In this document: positions 1 through 6,453 of the stretch, one piece after another
Layout of the letters: each line of letters starts with the position of its first letter
Position numbering within the stretch: the first letter of the stretch is position 1
Assembly (NCBI GenBank): GCA_021204285.1
Contig: JAJPZP010000172.1
Location: forward strand, 18,631 to 28,169
DNA: 9,539 nucleotides
Source: Lachnospiraceae bacterium
GTDB lineage: Bacteria; Bacillota; Clostridia; Lachnospirales; Lachnospiraceae
Reading direction: 5' to 3'
Notes under the pieces: model-generated
The model's database searches: none
What the model saw: only the letters and a program-made list of their open reading frames with translations
Told to the model about the DNA's origin: nothing
Made by a program: the position numbers and the translations under genes

Positions 1-327
1 TATGTAGGGAAAAATAATCTGCAGCACGACGCGCTGACCTTCCAGTTTGCGAACGGCAACGACTGGTGGTTCCACGCGAAGGGCGCGTCCGGCTCCCACG
101 TCATCGTACGGACGAACGGAGACACGCTGCCTGACGCCACCTTTGAGGAGGCCGCGCGGCTGGCGGCACACTACAGCGCGAACCGCGACGCGGAGAAGGT
201 CGAGATCGACTATGTCGAGAAAAAACAGGTGAAGAAACCGAACGGCGCGAAGCCCGGCTTTGTCGTCTACTATACGAACTACTCGATGATGATCAGCCCG
301 GATATTTCCGGAATTCAGGAGCTTTAA
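1..327 (+). CDS. rqcH: NFACT/RqcH-family ribosome quality control protein, C-terminal part (5' end outside window)
   Basis: Open frame from base 1 to a TAA at 325-327; 108 codons are visible and no start is in the window. The residues match the C-terminal NFACT-R (DUF814) domain: YVGKNN at the start, then DWWFHAKG and SGSHVIV at residues 21-36, TFEEAARLAA near residue 48, a KKPNGAKPG stretch and YTNYSMM near the end. Family knowledge: bacterial RqcH (also annotated as FbpA or fibronectin-binding protein) binds obstructed 50S subunits and adds alanine tails to stalled nascent chains. Its N-terminal NFACT-N and coiled-coil parts lie outside the window. The gene converges on the Rnf cluster and shares its terminator, with no functional link implied. 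Identification of the domain is firm; the RqcH role is inferred from the family. Confidence 0.88.
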   Translation, partial: YVGKNNLQHDALTFQFANGNDWWFHAKGASGSHVIVRTNGDTLPDATFEEAARLAAHYSANRDAEKVEIDYVEKKQVKKPNGAKPGFVVYYTNYSMMISPDISGIQEL

Positions 328-340
328 AGCATTCGCAAAA

Positions 341-365
341 GGGGCGTCCCACCCCGGGACGCCCC
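341..365. terminator. Bidirectional intrinsic terminator between convergent genes
   Basis: Perfect 10-bp inverted repeat, ggggcgtccc (341-350) and gggacgcccc (356-365), with loop acccc. It starts 13 nt after the stop of the NFACT gene and lies 15 nt beyond the stop of the 639-aa reductase gene on the other strand. Read on the minus strand the stem is followed by TTTT (complement of 337-340), a short but usable U-tract. On the plus strand it is followed by TCTTACTTTC, a poorer one. It should end both converging transcripts, more clearly the leftward one. Confidence 0.85.
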
Positions 366-380
366 TCTTACTTTCACCGT

Positions 381-2300
381 CTACTGAAGCGCTTCCGCAA
401 TCGCCTCCGCCGCCAGCTTGCCGCTGGTCACCGCCCAGCCGTTGTTCGCGCCGGAAGGAGAATCGTCTCCCATAACGCCCCCGACCGTCTCGCCGGACGC
501 ATACAGGCCTTCGATCGTCTCGCCGGAAGTATTCTGCACCTCCAGGTTTTCATTGACGACCAGACCGCCCATCGTCGTGGCAAAACGCGGCTTCTGCTCT
601 ACCAGATAGTAGGGACCGTCGCCGATCTCCATCGTCAGATACTCGGCCGGACGGCCAAAGTCCTCATCCTCGCCGTTCTGTACAAAGCTGTTGTAGCGCT
701 CTACGGTCGCCGTCAGCGTATCCGCATCCATACCGGCCAGCTTGGCCAGCTCTTCCAGCGTGTCCGCATGATAGAAAATCGGGGTCGTGGAGCCGTTATT
801 TTCAAGATATCCTTCGATATCCTCCTCGCTGATACCCGCGGAACTCACCGCCGGCACAAACTCCTGGAAGGTCTCTTCATCCATCAGCAGATACAGCATC
901 TGATCTGTCTGCTCAAGCTCCGCTTCCAGAATCGTACGGTTGGATGCCTTCTCGTTGACCACACGCTCACCCTCCGGACTGACCAGGATGCCGCTCATCG
1001 TGTAAGCTTTATATCCTCCGTTAATCGTAGACTTCGCAGTGCCTTCCGATACTTCGATGCCGTTCGGATATCGTTTTCCATATTCCATCAGGCGCGTATC
1101 CGCGTCAATCCCCTCAGCGGTCGCCATGATAATTCCATCTCCCGTGGAGGACACCGGTCCATAATACAGCGCATTCTGCATCTCTTCCATCAGCAGATCA
1201 TCGTTATTTCCATAGCCTCCGGTCGCCAGGAGCACCGCATCTGCATTGATCGTGTAGTCCACTGTGTCGCTGGACGCCGCCACACCGACCACCGCGCCGC
1301 TGTCATCCGTCAGAAGCTCATTCGCCTGGGTACTCAGGAGTACGGTTGCTCCGGAATCCTCAACCAGCCCGCGCAGTGCCTCGGCCGCACCGGAACCGCC
1401 GCCCGTATAGGCAAGCTCACGGTCGTAAGTATATTCCGCCAGCTGGTGCAGACCGCTCTCCGTGTCATAGGTTACACCCTGCTCCTGCAGCCAGTCAGAC
1501 GTCTCGCCGACGTTCTCCGCATAAAGCGTTACCAGCTCCGTTACGTTCAGGTTCGCTCCGTTCGCCATGAAATCTTCTACCATGCTCTCCACGGAATCCT
1601 CCGTCACGCCCAGGTCGATCTGCAGCTGGGAACCCATGACCACCTGATTGCCGCCGCTGATCGAGATCGCGCCGCCCATGTAGGACATCTTCTCCACCAG
1701 GATCACGTCAAGTCCGAGCTCCGTCGCGCGGATGCAGGCTGTCATACCGGAACCGCCTCCGCCTACGATGACCAGATCCGCCTCCAGCGTCTCCTCCATC
1801 TTCTCGGCTGTCGCCTCAATCTTTACGGATTTCAGCGCTTCCGCATCTCCGCCGGCCTGCGTCACACAGTTCGCAACCGCTTCAATGATCGCCGTCGAAG
1901 TATAGGTTGCTCCGCTGACGCCATCAATGCCAAGCGACTGTGTCTCCACGATCTTGCCGGGAAGCTGATCGACCGCGTTCGAGCCGATGCCTTCCGTCTC
2001 CTGGTGATCCGTCACTTCCACGCTCTCAATCGCGTCCTCGCTGAAGGTCACCTCCACGGTCACCGCACCGTTCAACCCCTGCGCGGACGCCGTGTAGGTA
2101 CCGGGAGCGTAGGTCGCACCTTCGGCGACTTCCGCGATCTCCGTCGCCTCCGTGGTCGTGGCGCTCATCTCCGCGGCGGTGTTCTCAGCCGTATCGCCGG
2201 ATACAAACACCCCTTGCAGCACTACAAGCACCACGATGCAAACAGCTCCCGCAATCACACCTTTGATAAAGGTACTGCGGGAAATCCTTTCCTTTTTCAA
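381..2300 (-). CDS. Membrane-anchored FMN_bind / FAD-dependent reductase, flavocytochrome c-like, substrate unknown
   Basis: 639 aa, likely an extracytosolic flavin reductase. Residues 11-34 form a hydrophobic anchor or signal after a basic start; 35-62 are an Ala/Thr/Glu linker. An FMN_bind domain spans about 63-150, with SGATYTS at 129-135 making Thr132 the predicted covalent FMN site. A fumarate-reductase-type FAD domain follows, with GGGGSG at 180-185, LLATGGYG near 357-364 and a C-terminal GLYASGETVGGV (598-609). Compared with Shewanella fumarate reductase, the residues that hold substrate look absent: HHTMGG reads ATTMGG (574-579), the Arg of NRLGGN aligns with Ser614, and the proton-donor Arg position aligns with Asn454, with Arg455 next to it. 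The substrate is therefore probably not fumarate. The start is TTG, chosen for its AGGAGG 7 nt upstream and the resemblance of the N-terminus to the 876-aa paralogue. It lies 2 nt after the NusG_II gene. Confidence 0.88.
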   Translation of the reverse strand: MKKERISRSTFIKGVIAGAVCIVVLVVLQGVFVSGDTAENTAAEMSATTTEATEIAEVAEGATYAPGTYTASAQGLNGAVTVEVTFSEDAIESVEVTDHQETEGIGSNAVDQLPGKIVETQSLGIDGVSGATYTSTAIIEAVANCVTQAGGDAEALKSVKIEATAEKMEETLEADLVIVGGGGSGMTACIRATELGLDVILVEKMSYMGGAISISGGNQVVMGSQLQIDLGVTEDSVESMVEDFMANGANLNVTELVTLYAENVGETSDWLQEQGVTYDTESGLHQLAEYTYDRELAYTGGGSGAAEALRGLVEDSGATVLLSTQANELLTDDSGAVVGVAASSDTVDYTINADAVLLATGGYGNNDDLLMEEMQNALYYGPVSSTGDGIIMATAEGIDADTRLMEYGKRYPNGIEVSEGTAKSTINGGYKAYTMSGILVSPEGERVVNEKASNRTILEAELEQTDQMLYLLMDEETFQEFVPAVSSAGISEEDIEGYLENNGSTTPIFYHADTLEELAKLAGMDADTLTATVERYNSFVQNGEDEDFGRPAEYLTMEIGDGPYYLVEQKPRFATTMGGLVVNENLEVQNTSGETIEGLYASGETVGGVMGDDSPSGANNGWAVTSGKLAAEAIAEALQ

Positions 2301-2302
2301 AA

Positions 2303-2659
2303 CTACTCCTCCTCACTTTCTATATAGATAAGCAGATCATGCGGCAGACAGGCAATCACGCCGCCGGTCTCTGACAGCGCGCCACTCTGGACACAAATCT
2401 GATCGGGACAGTCCGCCTCGGTCACACACACACCACCGTCCTGTACCCGGATGACATTGTAGCCCACAATATCGTCCTCGATGCGCAACTCCGTATCCTT
2501 CGAGAGGTCCAGCTTCTCATAGACTTCCCCCCGATATTGAATTACGGCATACACCGCCGGTTCTTTCGACGCCCTGTAGCGCTGGAACAAAAGTTCGGTG
2601 ACCGCTATCAGGAGCACCAGCGTTGCAAGCACGATCAGATTTCGTTTCTGTTTCGACAT
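2303..2659 (-). CDS. Small membrane-anchored NusG domain II (NusG_II) protein
   Basis: 118 aa. Residues 8-26 form one transmembrane helix after a basic start (MSKQKR), placing the rest outside the cytoplasm. Residues 35-115 match the NusG_II family seen next to FMN_bind and ApbE genes in Bacillota. The marks are a strand-rich start, CPDQIC at 84-89, QSG at 91-93 and IACLPH at 102-107; Cys78, Cys84, Cys89 and Cys104 are the only cysteines. The name reflects a fold resemblance to a NusG insert domain; it lacks the NGN and KOW domains, so a transcription role is not expected. Its biochemical role is not established; a partner or redox-accessory role for flavinylated proteins is inference from gene neighbourhood. 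ATG start with an AAGGA-type site 9 nt upstream. It is separated from the upstream reductase by a terminator and lies 2 nt from the downstream one. Confidence 0.85.
   Translation of the reverse strand: MSKQKRNLIVLATLVLLIAVTELLFQRYRASKEPAVYAVIQYRGEVYEKLDLSKDTELRIEDDIVGYNVIRVQDGGVCVTEADCPDQICVQSGALSETGGVIACLPHDLLIYIESEEE
2306..2313 (-). promoter_or_regulatory. Ribosome binding site that fixes a TTG start
   Basis: The minus strand reads AGGAGGAG here, overlapping the last codons of the NusG_II gene. The spacer from AGGAGG to the TTG at 2300-2298 is 7 nt. No ATG or GTG fits this site, and the TTG gives the N-terminus shared with the paralogous reductase (FIKGV-AG, then a VLV-LQG helix). Confidence 0.75.
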
Positions 2660-2683
2660 GATCTGTTATCCTTCCCATCTCAG

Positions 2684-2723
2684 AAAAAAACATGCTCCCC
2701 TCCCTTAAAAGGGAAGGGAGCAT
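2684..2723 (-). terminator. Intrinsic terminator inside the cluster, after the 876-aa reductase gene
   Basis: The arms are 2692-2706 and 2709-2723. On the minus-strand RNA all 15 positions can pair, with one G-U wobble; the innermost pairs must open to make the loop. A G and seven T (complement of 2684-2690) follow. The hairpin begins 11 nt past the stop of the 876-aa reductase gene. On the plus strand one pair is a C-A mismatch and no T-tract follows, so it acts leftward only. It should lower transcription of the NusG_II gene and the 639-aa reductase gene by partial termination. Confidence 0.85.
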
Positions 2724-2734
2724 ATCACAAAATT

Positions 2735-5365
2735 CTACTGGCTGTCCGCGTCGATCGCATTCGCCGCTGTGCGTCCGGAGACGAGGATCTCGACGATCGC
2801 GTTGCCGCCCAGGCGGTTGCCGCCGTGGATGCCGCCGGTAACCTCACCAGCTGCGTAAAGGCCCGTGATCGCGTTTCCGTCAGCGTCCAGCACATGGCGC
2901 TCAGTGTCGATCGATATGCCGCCCATCGTATGGTGCGTCGAAGGAGCCATTACACGGATGCGGATGACCGCGCCCTCCAGATTGTAGCTATCCTCGATGT
3001 AGTTGCCGTCCTCATCGGTCTCGACATCACCGATCAGTGCACTCGCCTGGCTCTTCTCGATGCCGTCGGAGGGCTGCTCGCCCGCCATGATCGAGCGGTC
3101 ATAGGCCTCAATCGTCGCGTAGATGTCCGCGGGATCGGCCTCCATGCCGAACTCATCCAGAACTTCCTGCATTTTCTCCTCACTGGAGACAAGATAGACT
3201 CTGCCGTCCACTTTCTCATCCAGCTCATACGGATAACCCGCGCCCGGAGAGACGTTTCCATTGGAGAACTCAAGGAAGACGCCCTGCGTTCCGTTGTACT
3301 CGATGCCGTTTGCGAACTCGCCCAGCGACAGAACATCGCGCTCCGCGGACTCATTCACGAAACGGGTACCAGTCGTCGGATTGATATACACACAGCCGGT
3401 GCCGCCGCCAAAGGCCAGATCGCCGTCGTCAATCCAGGAGATCGGCATCATCTGCGTCCAGCCCTCGCCGACCGTAGCCGCTCCGGCTTCCTCCGCCATC
3501 GTAATGCCGTCGCCCTGCAGCGAGGAACGGTTCGTGGTCTCGGTGTCGGAATTAATGTAGCTGACATCCCAGTACTCATTGGTCTCGATGACCTTGTCAA
3601 TATTTGCCGCATAGCCGCCGGTCGCCAGCACCACGCCCTCGTTCGCGTAGGCGTAGACGGTCGTGCCGTCATACATCGTCGCCTGCACGCCGATCACCGC
3701 GCCGTCGTCATCCAGCAGCAGATTCTCCGCCGTGGTACGGGTCATGATCTTATTCTGATCCGCCGTCTCAGAAGTCTCAAGCAACGTATTTCTCAGAGAG
3801 ACGAAATAAGTGCCCCAGTTTCCGGTCTCATCCGCCTCACCGTCGCCGTCCAGATCGCAGCCCTGATAACCGTTCTCTCTGTACCACAGCGCGCCGATCA
3901 GCGTCGTCTGACTCGCGTCGTCAAACAGTGCTCCCTGATCCTCGAGCCATTCCTTCAGACCCTGGCCGCCATAGATAAACTGGCTGACCAGCTCATAATC
4001 GCCATAATTCCACTCCGTCATATCATCGTTCGGACGAAGTCCGCCGTAATAGGTCTGGAAAATGTGGAGATTGACAGTGGAGAACAGCGTAATCTGGCTC
4101 TCCGGCACGCCCGCGTCGAGCTGTGGCTGCGCCCAGTCAAGATACTCCTGAATCTCCTCTTTCAGCTCCTGCAGTGTCTCCAGATATTCCTCATGAACAC
4201 CGTGCTGGCTCAGCTCCTCGATATCGCCGGCCACAAACTCATGATCCTGATAATATTCCTCGTCAAAGGGCTCCTCGGACCACTCCAGAATCGTCTTCAG
4301 CGTGTCGATGCAGCCCTGCACAGACATGACCTTGTCATAAGTCTGACCGTCGTAATCCCCCACACCAGTCGTCGCATCCGGATCCTCCGGATCCCACACC
4401 AGATACGGCATCACCGACTGATAATAACCGCCCGACACCAGTGTATTGCCGCCGATCTCCGCGTTCTCCTCGATGACCAGAACAGTATCGCCGTTCTGTG
4501 CCGCCTGCGCCGCAGCCGCCATACCGGCGCCGCCCGCTCCGACGATTACAACATCGTAAGTCTCCTCGATATCCTCCTGCGCTTCATGCACGACCGTATT
4601 CTTCTGGAAAGTGCTTGCATTCGAGACGCCTGCCTGCTCTGCTGCGTCGTTCAGAGCCTCGCGGATCGCTCTGCTCGTAAAGGTCGCTCCTGACACCGAG
4701 TCAACGCCGGAACCATTCGCCGCGATCGCGTCCTCAAACATGATGTCATACGCGACGTCGCCCACATGAGCGGTCTCGGAGGAGGTGTTCACTTGAATAT
4801 CCGTGATCGCCGTATCGCTGAAGGTCACATCCAGCTTGACCTCTCCTTTGTATCCTTCGCCAGTTCCCGTGTAAGTACCCGCCGTAAACGTCAGCTCGCC
4901 GCCCTCGTCCGCCACCGAGGTATCCGTTCCGCTGACCGCCGCGTCGATCGCCGCCTGCGCGGCTTCACGGATGCCATCCGATGTAAAGGTCGCCCCGGAT
5001 ACACCGTCGATCTTGGCACTCTGCGCGTTGAGAATCTGCTGCGCCAGCTCATCCAGCGCCGCACCGCCTATGGTCTCCGTTTCACTGTCACCGACCGTCT
5101 CCACCGCCGTGATAGAACTGTCGTCTGTCGTGATCGTGACCGACACCAGACCGCCGAATCCGGACGCCTCGCCGGTATAAGTACCAGGTACGTATGTCCC
5201 TGCTTCACCAGCTGGAGTCGCTGTCGCTGCACCACCCGCAGAAGCACTGTCAGAGGAGTCAAACTTCGCCTCCGCCCCCTGCAGTGCTACCAGCACCGCG
5301 ATGCTGATGACTCCCGCTACAACACCCTTGATAAAGATATCGCGGGGAATTCCATTCTTTGCCAC
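2735..5365 (-). CDS. Extracytosolic flavin reductase with two FMN_bind domains and a fumarate/urocanate reductase-like FAD domain
   Basis: 876 aa. A hydrophobic signal or anchor at 10-30 is followed by a possible AEA cleavage site (31-33). Two FMN_bind domains follow, about 57-144 and 163-244, with SGATFTS motifs that put covalent FMN on Thr126 and Thr228. The FAD domain runs from about 268 to the end: GAGGAG at 276-281, Glu299/Glu300 after strand two, and VLATGGYAAN near 579. Active-site matches to the fumarate reductase family are NESAERD (Arg676, proton-donor position), HHTMGG (His811/His812) and GGNRLGGNA (Arg851, carboxylate binding). The position of fumarate reductase His365 is Met640 here, so another unsaturated carboxylate is likelier than fumarate. 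Residues about 322-465 are a long, acidic, partly helical insert, and 504-512 is a DxDxDGxxD calcium-type loop. GTG start with GGAGGG 6 nt upstream. It follows apbE by 56 nt. Confidence 0.9.
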   Translation of the reverse strand: MAKNGIPRDIFIKGVVAGVISIAVLVALQGAEAKFDSSDSASAGGAATATPAGEAGTYVPGTYTGEASGFGGLVSVTITTDDSSITAVETVGDSETETIGGAALDELAQQILNAQSAKIDGVSGATFTSDGIREAAQAAIDAAVSGTDTSVADEGGELTFTAGTYTGTGEGYKGEVKLDVTFSDTAITDIQVNTSSETAHVGDVAYDIMFEDAIAANGSGVDSVSGATFTSRAIREALNDAAEQAGVSNASTFQKNTVVHEAQEDIEETYDVVIVGAGGAGMAAAAQAAQNGDTVLVIEENAEIGGNTLVSGGYYQSVMPYLVWDPEDPDATTGVGDYDGQTYDKVMSVQGCIDTLKTILEWSEEPFDEEYYQDHEFVAGDIEELSQHGVHEEYLETLQELKEEIQEYLDWAQPQLDAGVPESQITLFSTVNLHIFQTYYGGLRPNDDMTEWNYGDYELVSQFIYGGQGLKEWLEDQGALFDDASQTTLIGALWYRENGYQGCDLDGDGEADETGNWGTYFVSLRNTLLETSETADQNKIMTRTTAENLLLDDDGAVIGVQATMYDGTTVYAYANEGVVLATGGYAANIDKVIETNEYWDVSYINSDTETTNRSSLQGDGITMAEEAGAATVGEGWTQMMPISWIDDGDLAFGGGTGCVYINPTTGTRFVNESAERDVLSLGEFANGIEYNGTQGVFLEFSNGNVSPGAGYPYELDEKVDGRVYLVSSEEKMQEVLDEFGMEADPADIYATIEAYDRSIMAGEQPSDGIEKSQASALIGDVETDEDGNYIEDSYNLEGAVIRIRVMAPSTHHTMGGISIDTERHVLDADGNAITGLYAAGEVTGGIHGGNRLGGNAIVEILVSGRTAANAIDADSQ
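4634..5197 (-). repeat. Tandem FMN_bind domain duplication within the 876-aa reductase
   Basis: Two related coding blocks lie at about 4934-5197 (residues 57-144) and 4634-4879 (residues 163-244). Both open with GTYTG, continue through a G-G-hydrophobic strand pattern, and close with SGATFTS followed by an IREA helix. Each carries one predicted FMN. The copies differ at most other positions, so the duplication is old or the domains were joined separately. Confidence 0.85.
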
Positions 5366-5371
5366 AATTTT

Positions 5372-5379
5372 CCCTCCTT
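5372..5379 (-). promoter_or_regulatory. Ribosome binding site that fixes a GTG start
   Basis: The minus strand reads AAGGAGGG, with a 6-nt AAAATT spacer to the GTG at 5365-5363. No ATG gives the conserved IPRDIFIKGV N-terminus, so GTG is the likely initiator. Confidence 0.75.
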
Positions 5380-5398
5380 TTTGGATTTTAATTTTTAT

Positions 5399-5419
5399 AA
5401 AAACTCACATTTGATGAGT
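5399..5419 (-). terminator. Weak hairpin with short U-tract between apbE and the 876-aa reductase gene
   Basis: On the minus strand ACTCA (5419-5415) and TGAGT (5407-5403) form a 5-bp stem, with a further T-G pair possible inside. TTTT (complement of 5399-5402) and an AT-rich run follow. The stem is short and AT-rich, so it would be a leaky terminator or an RNA-processing element at best. It sits 2 nt after the apbE stop. Confidence 0.35.
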
Positions 5420-5421
5420 CT

Positions 5422-6450
5422 TTATTCTTTTATAACCGTCACTTCCGCTTCTGTCTCAAATTCTCCGCCGATCCCCTCCGTCACATAGACCTCCCGGTCT
5501 TCCGTTACAAAAATCGCATCGAACTCATCGGCGTGCGCTCTCCAATACTCCGTCGCCTCGTCGAGTCCCATCAGGTAAAGCGCCGTCGAGAGTGCGTCCG
5601 CGAGCATTCCGTTCTCCGAGACAATCGATACCGAAATCAGCCCGCTGTCCGCCGGACAGCCGCTGCGCGGGTCGAGGATATGAATGTAGGTATTCCCGTC
5701 CTCCTCGAAATAACGCTCGTATCCTCCCGAGGTGATGACCGCCTTGTCCACGACCGGAAGCGCTCCTAAGATACTCCCTGTCTCACCGTCAGGATCCTGA
5801 ATACCGATTCGCCAGTCCGAGCCGTCCGGCTTCGTCCCCAGCGTCTGTACATTGCCGCCGAGAGAGACCATGCCGGATGTCACGCCGTACTCCGCATAGA
5901 TCTCCATGATGCGTGCCGAGGTGTAGCCCTTTGCAATCCCGCCAAGGTCAAGCATCTGTCCTTCCCCGAGCGTGACCTGATCACCCTGTAACTCAATCGC
6001 AGAGGCATCCACAAGCGCGAGCGCTTCCTCAAGCTCCTCCTCCGTCGGCACATGGTACTCTCCGGAGTAGAAGCCCCAGAGCTCCACGAGCGGATAGACT
6101 GTCACATCAAAGAGACCACCAGTCTCCTCATAAATCGTGAGCGCCTCCTCGAGAATCACGCACGTGTCCTCCGAGAGCGTCCCTCCGCCATCCGCGTTAA
6201 TACACGAGACCTCGCTCGTCGCGCTGCCGGTCGACAGAAGCGCATCGAGTCGTTCTACCTCTTCCACTGCCGCCTCTACGGCGGCCTCGGCATTGCGCCC
6301 ATAAGCGGTAAAGCTCATGACCGTATCCATGGCCAGAATCTGTGTCTGATATACAGTGTTACTTCCCTTCTGCCGATACTGACAGATGCAGCCGACCACA
6401 AGCACGACCGCGACCACGCCCAGCAGGGATAACAGGATTTTTCGACTCAT
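5422..6450 (-). CDS. apbE: FAD:protein FMN transferase (flavinyltransferase) lipoprotein ApbE
   Basis: 342 aa, usual length for the family. ApbE takes FMN from FAD and links it by a phosphoester bond to Ser/Thr in S-G-A-T/S motifs, with Mg2+, outside the cytoplasm. Family motifs are AMDTVMSF at 40-47, PLVELWGF at 120-127, DLGGIAKGY at 168-176, TSGGYERYF at 240-248, HILDPRSG at 257-264 and ADALSTAL at 284-291, where Asp285 and Thr289 are the expected metal ligands. The N-terminal helix ends in VVGC, so Cys21 is a probable lipidation site. The genes around it encode its likely targets: RnfG and the two FMN_bind reductases, and RnfD if its site upstream of the window is intact. ATG lies 3 nt after the rnfB stop without a clear ribosome binding site of its own, which suggests translational coupling. 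Confidence 0.95.
   Translation of the reverse strand: MSRKILLSLLGVVAVVLVVGCICQYRQKGSNTVYQTQILAMDTVMSFTAYGRNAEAAVEAAVEEVERLDALLSTGSATSEVSCINADGGGTLSEDTCVILEEALTIYEETGGLFDVTVYPLVELWGFYSGEYHVPTEEELEEALALVDASAIELQGDQVTLGEGQMLDLGGIAKGYTSARIMEIYAEYGVTSGMVSLGGNVQTLGTKPDGSDWRIGIQDPDGETGSILGALPVVDKAVITSGGYERYFEEDGNTYIHILDPRSGCPADSGLISVSIVSENGMLADALSTALYLMGLDEATEYWRAHADEFDAIFVTEDREVYVTEGIGGEFETEAEVTVIKE
5429..5459 (-). promoter_or_regulatory. Possible internal promoter for the reductase genes
   Basis: The minus strand has TTGAGA (5459-5454) and TATAAA (5434-5429), each one mismatch from the sigma-A consensus. The 19-nt spacer is longer than the usual 17. It lies in the last codons of apbE, upstream of the 56-nt gap. 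This is a weak match and could be chance. Confidence 0.2.
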
Positions 6451-6453
6451 CGT

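Noticed and set aside
2229..2249. Possible lipobox around Cys21 of the 639-aa reductase
   Set aside because: The residue before Cys is Val, not Gly, Ala or Ser, and the Cys lies mid-helix, so lipidation is not expected.
768..2327. 519-codon open frame on the plus strand
   Set aside because: Antisense to the 639-aa reductase, with the same Arg/His-rich shadow composition and no recognisable motif.
2303..2659. NusG_II protein as a transcription elongation factor
   Set aside because: It has a membrane helix and lacks the NGN and KOW domains of NusG, so it should act outside the cytoplasm.
4376..4396. Repeated TCCGGATC units
   Set aside because: They encode the Asp/Pro-rich WDPEDPDAT stretch; a short low-complexity codon repeat without further copies.
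2537..4693. 718-codon open frame on the plus strand
   Set aside because: It is antisense to the well-supported 876-aa reductase and NusG_II gene, is rich in Arg, His, Leu and Ile, matches no family I know, and lacks a good ribosome binding site. GC-rich codon use on the minus strand removes stops from this frame.
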